5,754 bases of DNA from assembly GCA_023429345.1 (NCBI GenBank), contig JAEYVB010000167.1, positions 1 to 5,754 of the forward strand. Reading direction: 5' to 3'. A program made the position numbers and the translations under genes. The first letter of the stretch is position 1. Each line of letters opens with the position of its first letter. A model generated the notes under the pieces. The model worked only from the letters and a program-made list of their open reading frames with translations. It made no database searches and was not told the origin of the DNA. Source of the stretch: Planctomycetota bacterium. GTDB taxonomy: Bacteria > Planctomycetota > Phycisphaerae > Phycisphaerales > UBA1924. Shown here one piece after another: positions 1 through 5,754 of this stretch.

Positions 1-1
1 G

Positions 2-97
2 GTGTTCATCAAGCTCTCCGGGCGCATGGACGAGGTGATGGCGTGGATCGACCGGGCCGCGCCGGCGACCCCGGGCGGGGCAGAGGCGAAGGACTGA
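2..97 (+). CDS. C-terminal end of an unidentified protein (5' truncated)
   Basis: An open frame enters from the left edge and ends at TGA 95-97, giving 31 residues that begin VFIKLSGRMDEVMAWIDRAA and end in a small, charged tail (GGAEAKD). Codons have the G/C-rich third positions of the other genes here, so this is probably a real gene end. The opening VFIKLSG is reminiscent of the 'F-hydrophobic-K-hydrophobic-TGP' strand near the C-terminus of some uncharacterised planctomycete proteins, but that is a memory-based resemblance over very few residues and no function can be assigned. It converges with the membrane protein gene on the other strand, leaving one base between the two stop codons and no room for a terminator between them. 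Confidence 0.55.
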   Translation: MFIKLSGRMDEVMAWIDRAAPATPGGAEAKD

Positions 98-98
98 T

Positions 99-767
99 TC
101 ACGCGGCGCGGGGCGCGGCGGTGTCAGGGGGCTCGAGGCGGCCGCGGCTGGCGGCGAGCAGGATGACGGCGAGGATGCAGCCGGTGAAGTTGGAGACCAG
201 GTCCCAGCCGGTGTTCTCGTAGCCGCCGACGTTGGTATGCATGAAGCGGGTGGCGGCGAACTCGACGACCTCGTTGACCGCGCCCAGGCCCATGCCGCAG
301 AGGAGCGAGGCCATGAGGATGCCGAAGCCGACACGGACGGTCGGCCCGGCGGCGGCGCGGATGGCCTCGAAGCTGGCGAGGGTGGCGGTGAAGAAGCCGA
401 AGGCGTGGACGAACTGGTCGAACTTGGGCGCCCACGCGAGGGGGCGGAGGTTGTAGAGGACGGTGCGGGATCCCTCCGGGTTCTCGGAGGCCCAATCGAG
501 GGCCCAGGCGGCGGGGATGGGGATGTTGCCGCCGGCCATGTGCAGGAAGCCCCAGATAGCCAGCAGCCAGAGTACGAGGGTGCTGAAGGCGACGCGGGTG
601 TGCATGTAGAGGATGCCGACGATGGCCGCGACCATCACCACGGCGTAGAAGATGAACTCGGTGTTGCCGCCGAGGATGGATTGCACGCTGAAGCCGGCGA
701 TGTAGAGCAGGCTGAAGGCGGAGAGCACCCGGTGGCGGGCGATGAAGCCGGCGAGGAAGTGGGGCAT
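99..767 (-). CDS. YjdF/DUF2238-like integral membrane protein
   Basis: The product is 222 residues, close to the roughly 210 of E. coli YjdF. Hydrophobic segments lie at about residues 14-32, 36-54, 57-76, 118-138, 146-166 and 188-206, so about six inner-membrane helices are expected. The pattern of polar residues matches the family: FLHMAGG (H76) in the third helix, FDQFVHAFG (D117, H121), NEVVEF (E166, E169) and TGWDLVSNFTG (D189). These correspond to the H..GG, YDR..H, YE..E and QWD motifs of DUF2238 proteins. The biochemical function of the family is not known to me. An in-frame GTG at 857 would add 30 Pro/Arg-rich residues, but that stretch covers the terminator of the preceding lipoprotein gene, so I chose ATG 765-767. 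It has AAGGGA just upstream, at rather short spacing. The gene lies 92 bp downstream of the lipoprotein gene on the same strand and has no promoter I can recognise. Confidence 0.8.
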   Translation of the reverse strand: MPHFLAGFIARHRVLSAFSLLYIAGFSVQSILGGNTEFIFYAVVMVAAIVGILYMHTRVAFSTLVLWLLAIWGFLHMAGGNIPIPAAWALDWASENPEGSRTVLYNLRPLAWAPKFDQFVHAFGFFTATLASFEAIRAAAGPTVRVGFGILMASLLCGMGLGAVNEVVEFAATRFMHTNVGGYENTGWDLVSNFTGCILAVILLAASRGRLEPPDTAAPRAA

Positions 768-800
768 AGTCCCTTCATCGGGCGGGCGGCGGAGCGGGCG

Positions 801-835
801 CAAAAACGAACGGCCCCCGGGCTGAGCGGGGGCCG
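801..835 (-). terminator. Rho-independent terminator of the OmpA-like lipoprotein gene
   Basis: A perfect 9-bp GC-rich stem is formed by 811-819 (CGGCCCCCG) and 827-835 (CGGGGGCCG) with a 7-nt loop. Read on the minus strand it is followed immediately by TTCGTTTTTG (810-801), a U-rich tract. It sits 25 bp past the lipoprotein stop codon. On the plus strand there is no T tract after the stem, so it acts in the minus direction only. Its position inside the possible N-terminal extension of the YjdF-like frame argues for the later start of that gene. Confidence 0.8.
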
Positions 836-859
836 CCTGAGTCGAACGAATGAGCACGA

Positions 860-1711
860 TTACTTGGTCATGTCGGGCTGGCGGCTCGGGGGCAGGTCGC
901 GCTCCGGGGTGAGGCTGGTGCCCTCGACCTCAGTGGCGACGGCCGTGCCGCCGGTGGGACGGGTGAGGTAGACCTCGACGCGGCGGTTGGCGGGGGTGTT
1001 GCCCTTGGGGCCGCTGGGCGCGGCGGGGCGGTGCTCGCCCCAGCCGGCGACGAACATGTGATCGCCCTTGACGCCCATTGTGGCCAGGACGTTGCGGACG
1101 GAGATGGCCCGGTGGGCCGAGAGGTGCATGTTGGTCGGATGGCGCTGGGCGGTCGCGGAGCTGATGGGCTGGGCGTCGGTGTGGCCCATGACCATGATCT
1201 CGTACTGCGAGGCCGGGCCGCTGGCGAGGATCTTGGCCAGGGCCTCGAGGCTGCGGCGGGCGCCGTCCTGGACCTGGTCGGAGCCGGAGCCGAAGGTGAG
1301 GTCGCTGGCGAAGCGGAGCATGCCGCGGGTCGCGTCGTACTGGATGAGGTCCGGGTACTGCTCGGCGAGCCGGCGGAGGGCCTCGTCGGTCTGGGGGTCG
1401 AGCTCGGCGAAGTTGAGCCCGGCGAGACGGTTGTTGAGGTCGTCGAGGGTGCCGCCCATCTGGGAGAGGCGGTTCTTGTACTCGGCGTTGACGCGGTTGA
1501 GCTCGGCGAGGGCGGCCTCGTTGGCGGCCCGCTGCTTCTGGAGGAGGGCGTTCTCGGCCTCGAGCTCCTGGTTCTGGCGGCGCAGCTGGGAGTTCTGCTC
1601 CGTCAGGCTGCGGTTGGCGTCCATGTTCTTGTCGACCGTTTCCTGGCTGGCGCAGCCGCCCAAGGCGAGGCCGGCGGCGAGCACCACCATCGAGATCCGT
1701 CCCATCTTCAT
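860..1711 (-). CDS. OmpA-family peptidoglycan-binding lipoprotein
   Basis: This 283-residue protein is probably anchored in the outer membrane and bound non-covalently to peptidoglycan. Residues 1-19 form a lipoprotein signal with lipobox LGGC, so C20 would be the lipidated residue; Ala at +2 is compatible with outer-membrane sorting. Residues about 25-98 are rich in Q, E, N and L in a heptad-like pattern (SLTEQNSQLRRQNQELEAE), consistent with a coiled-coil spacer. The OmpA domain spans about 131-251: GHTD with D179, LSAHRA with R201 and NRRVEVYL at 242-249. D179 and R201 match the Asp/Arg pair that holds diaminopimelate in OmpA/Pal proteins. The stretch between them is longer than in OmpA or Pal and resembles the MotB form. 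A Pro/Thr-rich tail (252-283) follows. It is longer than Pal, and no tol genes are visible, so I do not call it pal. ATG 1709-1711 is supported by the signal peptide and an upstream GGGAG. Confidence 0.92.
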   Translation of the reverse strand: MKMGRISMVVLAAGLALGGCASQETVDKNMDANRSLTEQNSQLRRQNQELEAENALLQKQRAANEAALAELNRVNAEYKNRLSQMGGTLDDLNNRLAGLNFAELDPQTDEALRRLAEQYPDLIQYDATRGMLRFASDLTFGSGSDQVQDGARRSLEALAKILASGPASQYEIMVMGHTDAQPISSATAQRHPTNMHLSAHRAISVRNVLATMGVKGDHMFVAGWGEHRPAAPSGPKGNTPANRRVEVYLTRPTGGTAVATEVEGTSLTPERDLPPSRQPDMTK

Positions 1712-1718
1712 ACCGTGA

Positions 1719-1725
1719 CTCCCTT
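1719..1725 (-). promoter_or_regulatory. Ribosome binding site of the OmpA-like lipoprotein gene
   Basis: On the minus strand AAGGGAG ends 7 nt before ATG 1711-1709, a normal spacing for a Shine-Dalgarno site. It supports the chosen start, which also gives a complete lipoprotein signal peptide. A second ATG two codons later (1705-1703) would be at less typical spacing. Confidence 0.7.
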
Positions 1726-1797
1726 GCTGGTAAGTTGCTGTGCACCGGAGGGCCCCGGGTGCGGGTCTGGGGGCGGGGCGATCCGGATTTGGCGTGG

Positions 1798-1826
1798 AGG
1801 ATAGCGAGTCGACTTCGTACCGTCAG
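1798..1826 (-). promoter_or_regulatory. Candidate sigma70-type promoter for the lipoprotein gene
   Basis: On the minus strand, CTGACG (1826-1821; four of six matches to TTGACA) is followed after exactly 17 nt by TATCCT (1803-1798; four of six matches to TATAAT). Transcription would begin near 1791, giving a leader of about 80 nt before the lipoprotein ATG. It lies in the divergent intergenic region. I found no equally good element pointing to the amidohydrolase. The match is modest, and promoter consensus in this lineage is uncertain. Confidence 0.35.
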
Positions 1827-1892
1827 CGGGCGCGAGCGCGGCAACCCGCGGCCGCCCGACGCACCGACCATCGGACGAGAGATGCACCCGGC

Positions 1893-3254
1893 ATGAATCC
1901 CCCCGCTCCCGACCCCGAGAAGCCGATTTTGCGCGTCGACTGCGACGCCGTGGTGGACCCGGTCGGGGGGGTGGTGGGGTGTTGCTTGCTGGCGGAGCGC
2001 GTGGAGAACCTGTCGGGCGGGGAGCGGCCGTTGGCCTGGCGGGTGCTCGCGGTCGGCGAGGCGGGAGAGGTGGGCCGGCATCCGGCGGCCGCGGCGGCGC
2101 AGCGCCTCGATCGGCGGGGGAGCGTGGTGTTCCCGGGCCTGGTGAACGCGCACACGCACCTGGACCTGACCCACATCGGCCCGCGGCCGCACGATCCGGG
2201 GGACGGGTTCGTGGCCTGGGTCGACATGATCCGGCGGGAGCGTCGGCGGGAGGAGGAGGGCCCGGGAGGGATCGCGGCATCGGTGCGGCGTGGGCTGGAA
2301 CTGTGCAAGGCGGGAGGCACGGTGGCGGTGGGGGATATTGCGGGCTCGCCGCAGGGCCGCTACACTCTGGCCCCGTGGCGGATGCTCCGGGATTCGGCCC
2401 TGATGGGGGTCAGCTATATCGAGGGGTTCGGGATCGGCCGGAACTGGCAGCAGCTGCGCGCGGGGCTCGAGGAGTTCGTCGAGCGGTACAGGGCCGAGTT
2501 CTCCCGCGCGGCGGGGGGCCGGGCGCGGCTGGGGCTGCAGCCGCACGCGCCGAACACGGTGGACCTGCGGCACTACGAGTGGTGCATCGGGCTGGCGGAG
2601 CGTCTCGGCACGCCGCTGGCGACGCACCTCGCCGAGACCATGGAGGAGCGGGAGTTTGTCGCGCGGGCGGCGGGGCCGCAGCGGGCGTTGCTGGAGCGGC
2701 TGGGGGTGTGGGATGAATCGATCCTGGAGCACATCGGCAGGGGGCTGCACCCGGTCCGGCACATGCAATCGGTGCTCACGCGGCGGCCTTTCCTGGTGGC
2801 GCACTGCAACGATGCGACGGATGAGGCGATCGACGTTCTGGCGGGCACCGGCACGAGTGTGGCGTACTGCCCGCGGGCGTCCGAGTACTTCGGCGCAGCG
2901 CGGCACTTCGGGCCGCACCGGTACCGGGACATGCTGCGGTCGGGCGTGAACGTCTGCCTGGGCACGGACTCGCTGGTGAATCTGCCGCCGGGCGCGGCCG
3001 ACCCGGCGCAGGACGGGATGTCCGTGCTCGACGAGATGCGGTTGCTCTACCGGCGCGACGGGGCCGACGCGATGGAACTTCTCCGGATGGGGACGGTCCA
3101 CGGCGCGAAGGGGCTCGGCTTCGACCGGGGGGCGTGGCGCGTGGCGGAGGGCGGGACGGTCGCGGGGTTGTGCTGCGCGGCGGCCGCGCCGGGTGATCGG
3201 GAGCGGGCGTTCGAGCGAGTCCTGCGGGGCGCTGCGCCGGCGCGGCTCCTGTAG
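1893..3254 (+). CDS. Metal-dependent amidohydrolase, probable purine-type deaminase
   Basis: The 453-residue product has the usual length and layout of the cytosolic amidohydrolase group that includes 5'-methylthioadenosine/S-adenosylhomocysteine deaminases, aminodeoxyfutalosine deaminases and chlorohydrolases. A short beta domain (about 12-80) leads into the TIM barrel. Visible motifs are FPGLVNAHTHLD (metal ligands H87 and H89), LQPHAP (H218, usually substrate-contacting), THLAET (metal ligand H245 and catalytic E248), VAHCN (H304) and LGTDS (metal ligand D359). SVAYCPRASEYFG (322-334) is the typical 'CPRS' strand. All catalytic positions are present, so the enzyme should be active and would release ammonia from an amino-substituted ring. 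The substrate cannot be fixed from sequence; aminodeoxyfutalosine in the alternative menaquinone pathway is one candidate. An upstream in-frame GTG at 1740 would add 51 unrelated Arg/Ala-rich residues across the promoter region, so ATG 1893 is preferred, although no strong Shine-Dalgarno precedes it. The ResB-like gene follows after 73 bp. Confidence 0.88.
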   Translation: MNPPAPDPEKPILRVDCDAVVDPVGGVVGCCLLAERVENLSGGERPLAWRVLAVGEAGEVGRHPAAAAAQRLDRRGSVVFPGLVNAHTHLDLTHIGPRPHDPGDGFVAWVDMIRRERRREEEGPGGIAASVRRGLELCKAGGTVAVGDIAGSPQGRYTLAPWRMLRDSALMGVSYIEGFGIGRNWQQLRAGLEEFVERYRAEFSRAAGGRARLGLQPHAPNTVDLRHYEWCIGLAERLGTPLATHLAETMEEREFVARAAGPQRALLERLGVWDESILEHIGRGLHPVRHMQSVLTRRPFLVAHCNDATDEAIDVLAGTGTSVAYCPRASEYFGAARHFGPHRYRDMLRSGVNVCLGTDSLVNLPPGAADPAQDGMSVLDEMRLLYRRDGADAMELLRMGTVHGAKGLGFDRGAWRVAEGGTVAGLCCAAAAPGDRERAFERVLRGAAPARLL

Positions 3255-3327
3255 CAGGGGAATTCGTCCCTTTAAACAGGACTGGCGCCGTTCGGGTTGG
3301 GGTTGGGCGACTACCCTTTATGCCCCC

Positions 3328-5754
3328 ATGAGCGCCAAGTGGATTCGAAGCAAAAAGTGGGATGACGAGCACATCCCGTCGTGGGCGTGGCCGGCCAAGT
3401 TGCTGCTGCGCACCTTCAGCGGGATCCCGCTGGCGGTAGTGCTCCTGAGCATGGTGGTGGTCTACGCCATCCTCGCCAGCGTGCCGATCGGGCTGCTGGT
3501 GCTGGGTGCTACGTACCTGGTCTACGGCCTCACGCTCCTGATCGCCGTGGCCGGGGTGGCGCTCGTGCCGGTCATGCTGGTGCGGGCGTTCTGGCGGCCG
3601 AAAACCCCGGGGGCGCGGGCGGCCCGGTTTGTGGCGACGGTGATCGGTGCGATCCTGCTCGTGGGACTGGCCGCGGAGCTCTGGTATGTGCTGGCGTGGC
3701 CGCGGCTGATGTACGACCCGGCGCACGGGACGGGGCTCCGGCTCTTTCCGGGGTTCGTGGAGGAGTACAAGGCGACGACCCTGCGGCGGCTTCCCGGGCT
3801 GGAGATGTCGGAGCTGGAGTTTTACTCGTGGTGGCCGCTCCGGGTGATCCTGCTGCTGTTCGTGCTGAACATGATCACGGCGACCGCGCGGCGGATCGAG
3901 TTCTCGTTCCCGTACATCGGCGTGATCACGGTGCACTCGGGGATCGTCGTGATCGCGCTGGGCAGCGTGTACTACTCCGGGCTGAAGCTGGAGGGCGACA
4001 CGATGCTGCTCTCCGGGGAGGTGGATGCCGCGGGGGTGCCGACCGTGGGGCCGGCGCAGGAGTTCTTTTACGACAACACGCGGACGGTGATCTGGGCGCG
4101 GCAGGGCGGGATGTCGCGCTGGGAGCAGCGGGATATCCGTCCGCCGCGGTACAACGACTACAACCTGGACCCGTGGGGGGCCGAGTCGGCGCGGGGCACG
4201 ATCGGGCGGCTGGCTAAGGGCGCGGACAGGGGGCGGAGGCTGGATCGGCCGGTGGGGCGGGATGAGGCACTGCCGGGCGGGATCGATCCCGATATCCGGA
4301 TGCGGGTCATTGGGTACGCGAGCTACGCCGAGCTCGTCTCGGATTGGATCCGGGCCGAGGCGCCGAGCGGGGCGGGGGAGAACCCGGTCCGGTTCGCGGA
4401 ACTCAGTCTGAACGTGGACAGCGAGGGCAACCCGACGCAGCGGCCCGCGCAGGTGGTGCCCTTCTATTTCCTCCCGGAGGATCCCGCGAACCGGCTGGGT
4501 GAGACGGAGTTTTTCGGGCTCGAGTACACGCGCGGGATGGATGAGCAGCGGTGGGCGGACCTCTCGGTGGAGGTGCCCGAGGTGACGCGGCACGCGCTCG
4601 TGGTGGAGGTGCCCGCGGCGGGGGGATCGCCCGCGTTCCGGGGCGTGTTCGCGGTGCAGCCGGGGCAGGAGTTGGCCGCGGGCGGGTACACGCTGAAGGT
4701 GACGGACCTCCTTCCGCAGCCGCCGTTCCCGATCATCACCGCGGGGTTCCAGGGGGCGACGAGCAGCGTGGCGGTGGTGCGGGTCACGACGCCGGGGGGC
4801 CAGGGCTTCGAGCGGTACGTCTACCACCGCTTCCCCGAGATCAACCAGGACATGCTCGACGAGGTGAACGAGCGCGGGATGCCGACGCGGCGGGATGCCG
4901 ATCCGGCGATCCGTATCTCGTACATCGATGCCAGCAAGCTGCAGGTATACGTCGACGAACGGGACGGCGGGGACAAGGCGACGGCGAGGGCGATCGTGCG
5001 GGTGCCCGGCGGCGGGGTGCGCATCATCGACGAGCTTTCGGCCGGCGGCACCGTGTCGGACGTGATGCCGGGGCTCAATCTCAAGCTGACCGATCGGTGG
5101 CCGCACGCGGTCCGGGTGGAGCGGCCGCAGCCGGTGCCGGAGCGGGATCGTCGCAACGACGCGATCGGCACGCACCAGAACTCGGCGCTGGCGGTCGAGG
5201 TCAGCGCCGGCGACGGCACGCGGGAGATCGTGTGGCTGCCGTTCACGCGGTATCTCGGGGCGGGGATGGGGACCGAGCGGACCGTGCGGCTGAGGGACGG
5301 GCGGGAACTGACGCTGGCGTTCGGCCGCCGGGCGCACCCGCTGCCGGGCTTCGTGGTGCAGCTGGTTGACTTCCAGATGATCGCATACGACCACCGTGGG
5401 GCGCCGCGGGACTACCAGTCGCTGGTGAAGGTGGTGCCGCTGCACGGCGCGGAGGGGGGGCTCTCGTTCGATCCGTACGTGCATGTCACCAAGCTGAACG
5501 CGCCGCTGCAGGCGCCCTTCATGTGGTCGGACGAGAACCGCGGGTACTTTGAGAATCTCTCCGGGCTGCTGTTCAGCCGGCTGAACCCGCGGCAGTTCAA
5601 GTTCAGCCAGGCGGGGTGGGATTCGGACGGATGGCGAAGGACGCAGGAACTGACGGACAAGGGCGTGATGAAGCGGCCGGTCGCGACGTTCACGATCCTG
5701 CAGGTCGGAAACAATCCGGGCATCCACATCATCGCGCTGGGGGCGATCATGATG
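3328..5754 (+). CDS. resB: ResB-like cytochrome c biogenesis protein, 3' truncated
   Basis: An uninterrupted frame runs from ATG 3328 to the right edge (809 codons, no stop). ResB (Ccs1/CcsB) works with CcsA/ResC in System II to carry heme across the membrane and attach it to apocytochrome c outside. Family marks: a first helix (about 33-57) ending LASVPIG; FYSWWPLRVILLLFVLNM (165-182) matching the SWW..LN helix; TVHSGIVVIALGSVYYSG (201-218), with H203 placed like the conserved transmembrane heme histidine; PGFVVQLVDFQMIAYD (673-688); VTKLNAPL (720-727); and FTILQVGNNPGIHIIALGA (788-806), the usual lead into the last helix, which the window cuts. Unlike B. subtilis ResB (about 540 residues), this protein has extra hydrophobic segments at about 59-86 and 100-124 and an extracytoplasmic region of about 575 residues. 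There is no cysteine in the visible part. The Shine-Dalgarno is weak. A CcsA gene or a fused CcsA domain may follow beyond the edge. Confidence 0.85.
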   Translation, partial: MSAKWIRSKKWDDEHIPSWAWPAKLLLRTFSGIPLAVVLLSMVVVYAILASVPIGLLVLGATYLVYGLTLLIAVAGVALVPVMLVRAFWRPKTPGARAARFVATVIGAILLVGLAAELWYVLAWPRLMYDPAHGTGLRLFPGFVEEYKATTLRRLPGLEMSELEFYSWWPLRVILLLFVLNMITATARRIEFSFPYIGVITVHSGIVVIALGSVYYSGLKLEGDTMLLSGEVDAAGVPTVGPAQEFFYDNTRTVIWARQGGMSRWEQRDIRPPRYNDYNLDPWGAESARGTIGRLAKGADRGRRLDRPVGRDEALPGGIDPDIRMRVIGYASYAELVSDWIRAEAPSGAGENPVRFAELSLNVDSEGNPTQRPAQVVPFYFLPEDPANRLGETEFFGLEYTRGMDEQRWADLSVEVPEVTRHALVVEVPAAGGSPAFRGVFAVQPGQELAAGGYTLKVTDLLPQPPFPIITAGFQGATSSVAVVRVTTPGGQGFERYVYHRFPEINQDMLDEVNERGMPTRRDADPAIRISYIDASKLQVYVDERDGGDKATARAIVRVPGGGVRIIDELSAGGTVSDVMPGLNLKLTDRWPHAVRVERPQPVPERDRRNDAIGTHQNSALAVEVSAGDGTREIVWLPFTRYLGAGMGTERTVRLRDGRELTLAFGRRAHPLPGFVVQLVDFQMIAYDHRGAPRDYQSLVKVVPLHGAEGGLSFDPYVHVTKLNAPLQAPFMWSDENRGYFENLSGLLFSRLNPRQFKFSQAGWDSDGWRRTQELTDKGVMKRPVATFTILQVGNNPGIHIIALGAIMM
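4282..5511 (+). repeat. Diverged protein-level repeats in the ResB-like extracytoplasmic domain
   Basis: Four segments of the ResB-like protein follow the same order of strands. Each has an alternating hydrophobic strand ending near Asp or Tyr, a Pro-containing loop, a strand of the form (S/A)-hydrophobic-x-V, a Gly turn, and a further strand before Pro or Phe. They start at residues 319 (IRMRVIGYASYAEL, then FAELSLNVDSEG), 452 (GYTLKVTDLLP, then SVAVVRVTTPGG), 582 (GLNLKLTDRWP, then ALAVEVSAGDG) and 673 (GFVVQLVDFQM, then SLVKVVPLHGAEGG). The last is the standard ResB unit. Similarity is in pattern more than identity, and the call was made by eye. The second and third units share the strongest match (LKVTD / LKLTD) and a similar VPxGG segment about 25-30 residues upstream. 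Confidence 0.4.

Noticed and set aside
237..971. A 244-codon plus-strand frame opposite the YjdF-like gene.
   Set aside because: It is Gly/Glu/Ala-rich low-complexity sequence without motifs, and it overlaps well-supported genes and the terminator on the other strand.
1837..1850. Short GC inverted repeat CGCGG-CAAC-CCGCG in the divergent intergenic region, considered as an operator.
   Set aside because: Five-pair GC inverted repeats are common by chance in DNA this rich in GC, and there is no second copy or known regulator site to support it.
1740..1892. A 51-residue N-terminal extension of the amidohydrolase from GTG 1740.
   Set aside because: The added residues are Arg/Ala/Gly-rich and unlike the family, and the stretch contains the candidate promoter of the divergent lipoprotein gene.
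930..3101. A 723-codon open frame on the minus strand.
   Set aside because: It crosses the lipoprotein gene in another frame, the intergenic region and the antisense of the amidohydrolase. Its protein is dominated by Arg, Pro and His, as expected from antisense frames of G/C-third-position genes.
3256..3274. A possible terminator after the amidohydrolase: AGGGG paired with TCCCT, followed by TTTA-like sequence.
   Set aside because: The stem has only five pairs, one of them G-U, and the T tract is short and broken by A residues. It is too weak to call and may allow read-through to the ResB-like gene.
3381..4217. Plus-strand frames inside the ResB-like gene (also 4551-5369).
   Set aside because: They are Gly/Arg/Ala-rich shadows in another frame of a gene with continuous family motifs.
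2776..5727. A 983-codon open frame on the minus strand opposite the ResB-like gene.
   Set aside because: It has the same Arg/Pro/His-rich composition and no recognisable domain, while the opposite strand carries clear ResB motifs across the same region.
1..5754. Looked for tRNA or rRNA genes, CRISPR arrays, insertion sequences, long direct repeats and attachment sites.
   Set aside because: None was recognised; the window is almost fully occupied by ordinary protein genes with short gaps.

Overview
This is high-GC bacterial DNA with five protein-coding genes, two of them cut by the window edges. The ResB-type cytochrome c assembly protein, the OmpA-type lipoprotein and the amidohydrolase indicate a Gram-negative-type envelope and a respiring bacterium. 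The style of the ResB-like and amidohydrolase proteins resembles Planctomycetes, perhaps Phycisphaerae. That placement is an inference from memory of similar proteins, not a search result.

Layout. (1) Positions 2-97 (+) hold the last 31 codons of an unidentified gene. (2) Positions 99-767 (-) encode a six-helix membrane protein of the YjdF/DUF2238 type, whose stop lies one base from the end of gene 1. (3) Positions 860-1711 (-) encode an OmpA-domain lipoprotein with a clear Shine-Dalgarno, a plausible sigma70-type promoter and a strong intrinsic terminator (801-835). (4) A 181-bp divergent intergenic region (1712-1892) separates it from (5) a metal-dependent amidohydrolase/deaminase at 1893-3254 (+). 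(6) After 73 bp, a long open frame from 3328 to the window end (+) encodes at least 809 residues of a ResB-like cytochrome c biogenesis protein. Its stop lies beyond the window. All gaps between genes are shorter than 300 bp.

How the genes relate. The OmpA lipoprotein and the YjdF-like protein lie in one direction and may share a transcript if the terminator between them leaks. The amidohydrolase and ResB-like gene point the other way and could be co-transcribed. The amidohydrolase resembles the adenosine/aminodeoxyfutalosine deaminase group, so a menaquinone link beside a cytochrome c gene is possible but unproven.

I do not see a new defence, mobile or RNA system here. The most interesting signal is inside the ResB-like protein: its extracytoplasmic region is much larger than usual and appears to contain several diverged copies of the beta-rich unit normally found once before the last transmembrane helix. 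It also has extra N-terminal helices and no cysteine in the visible 809 residues.
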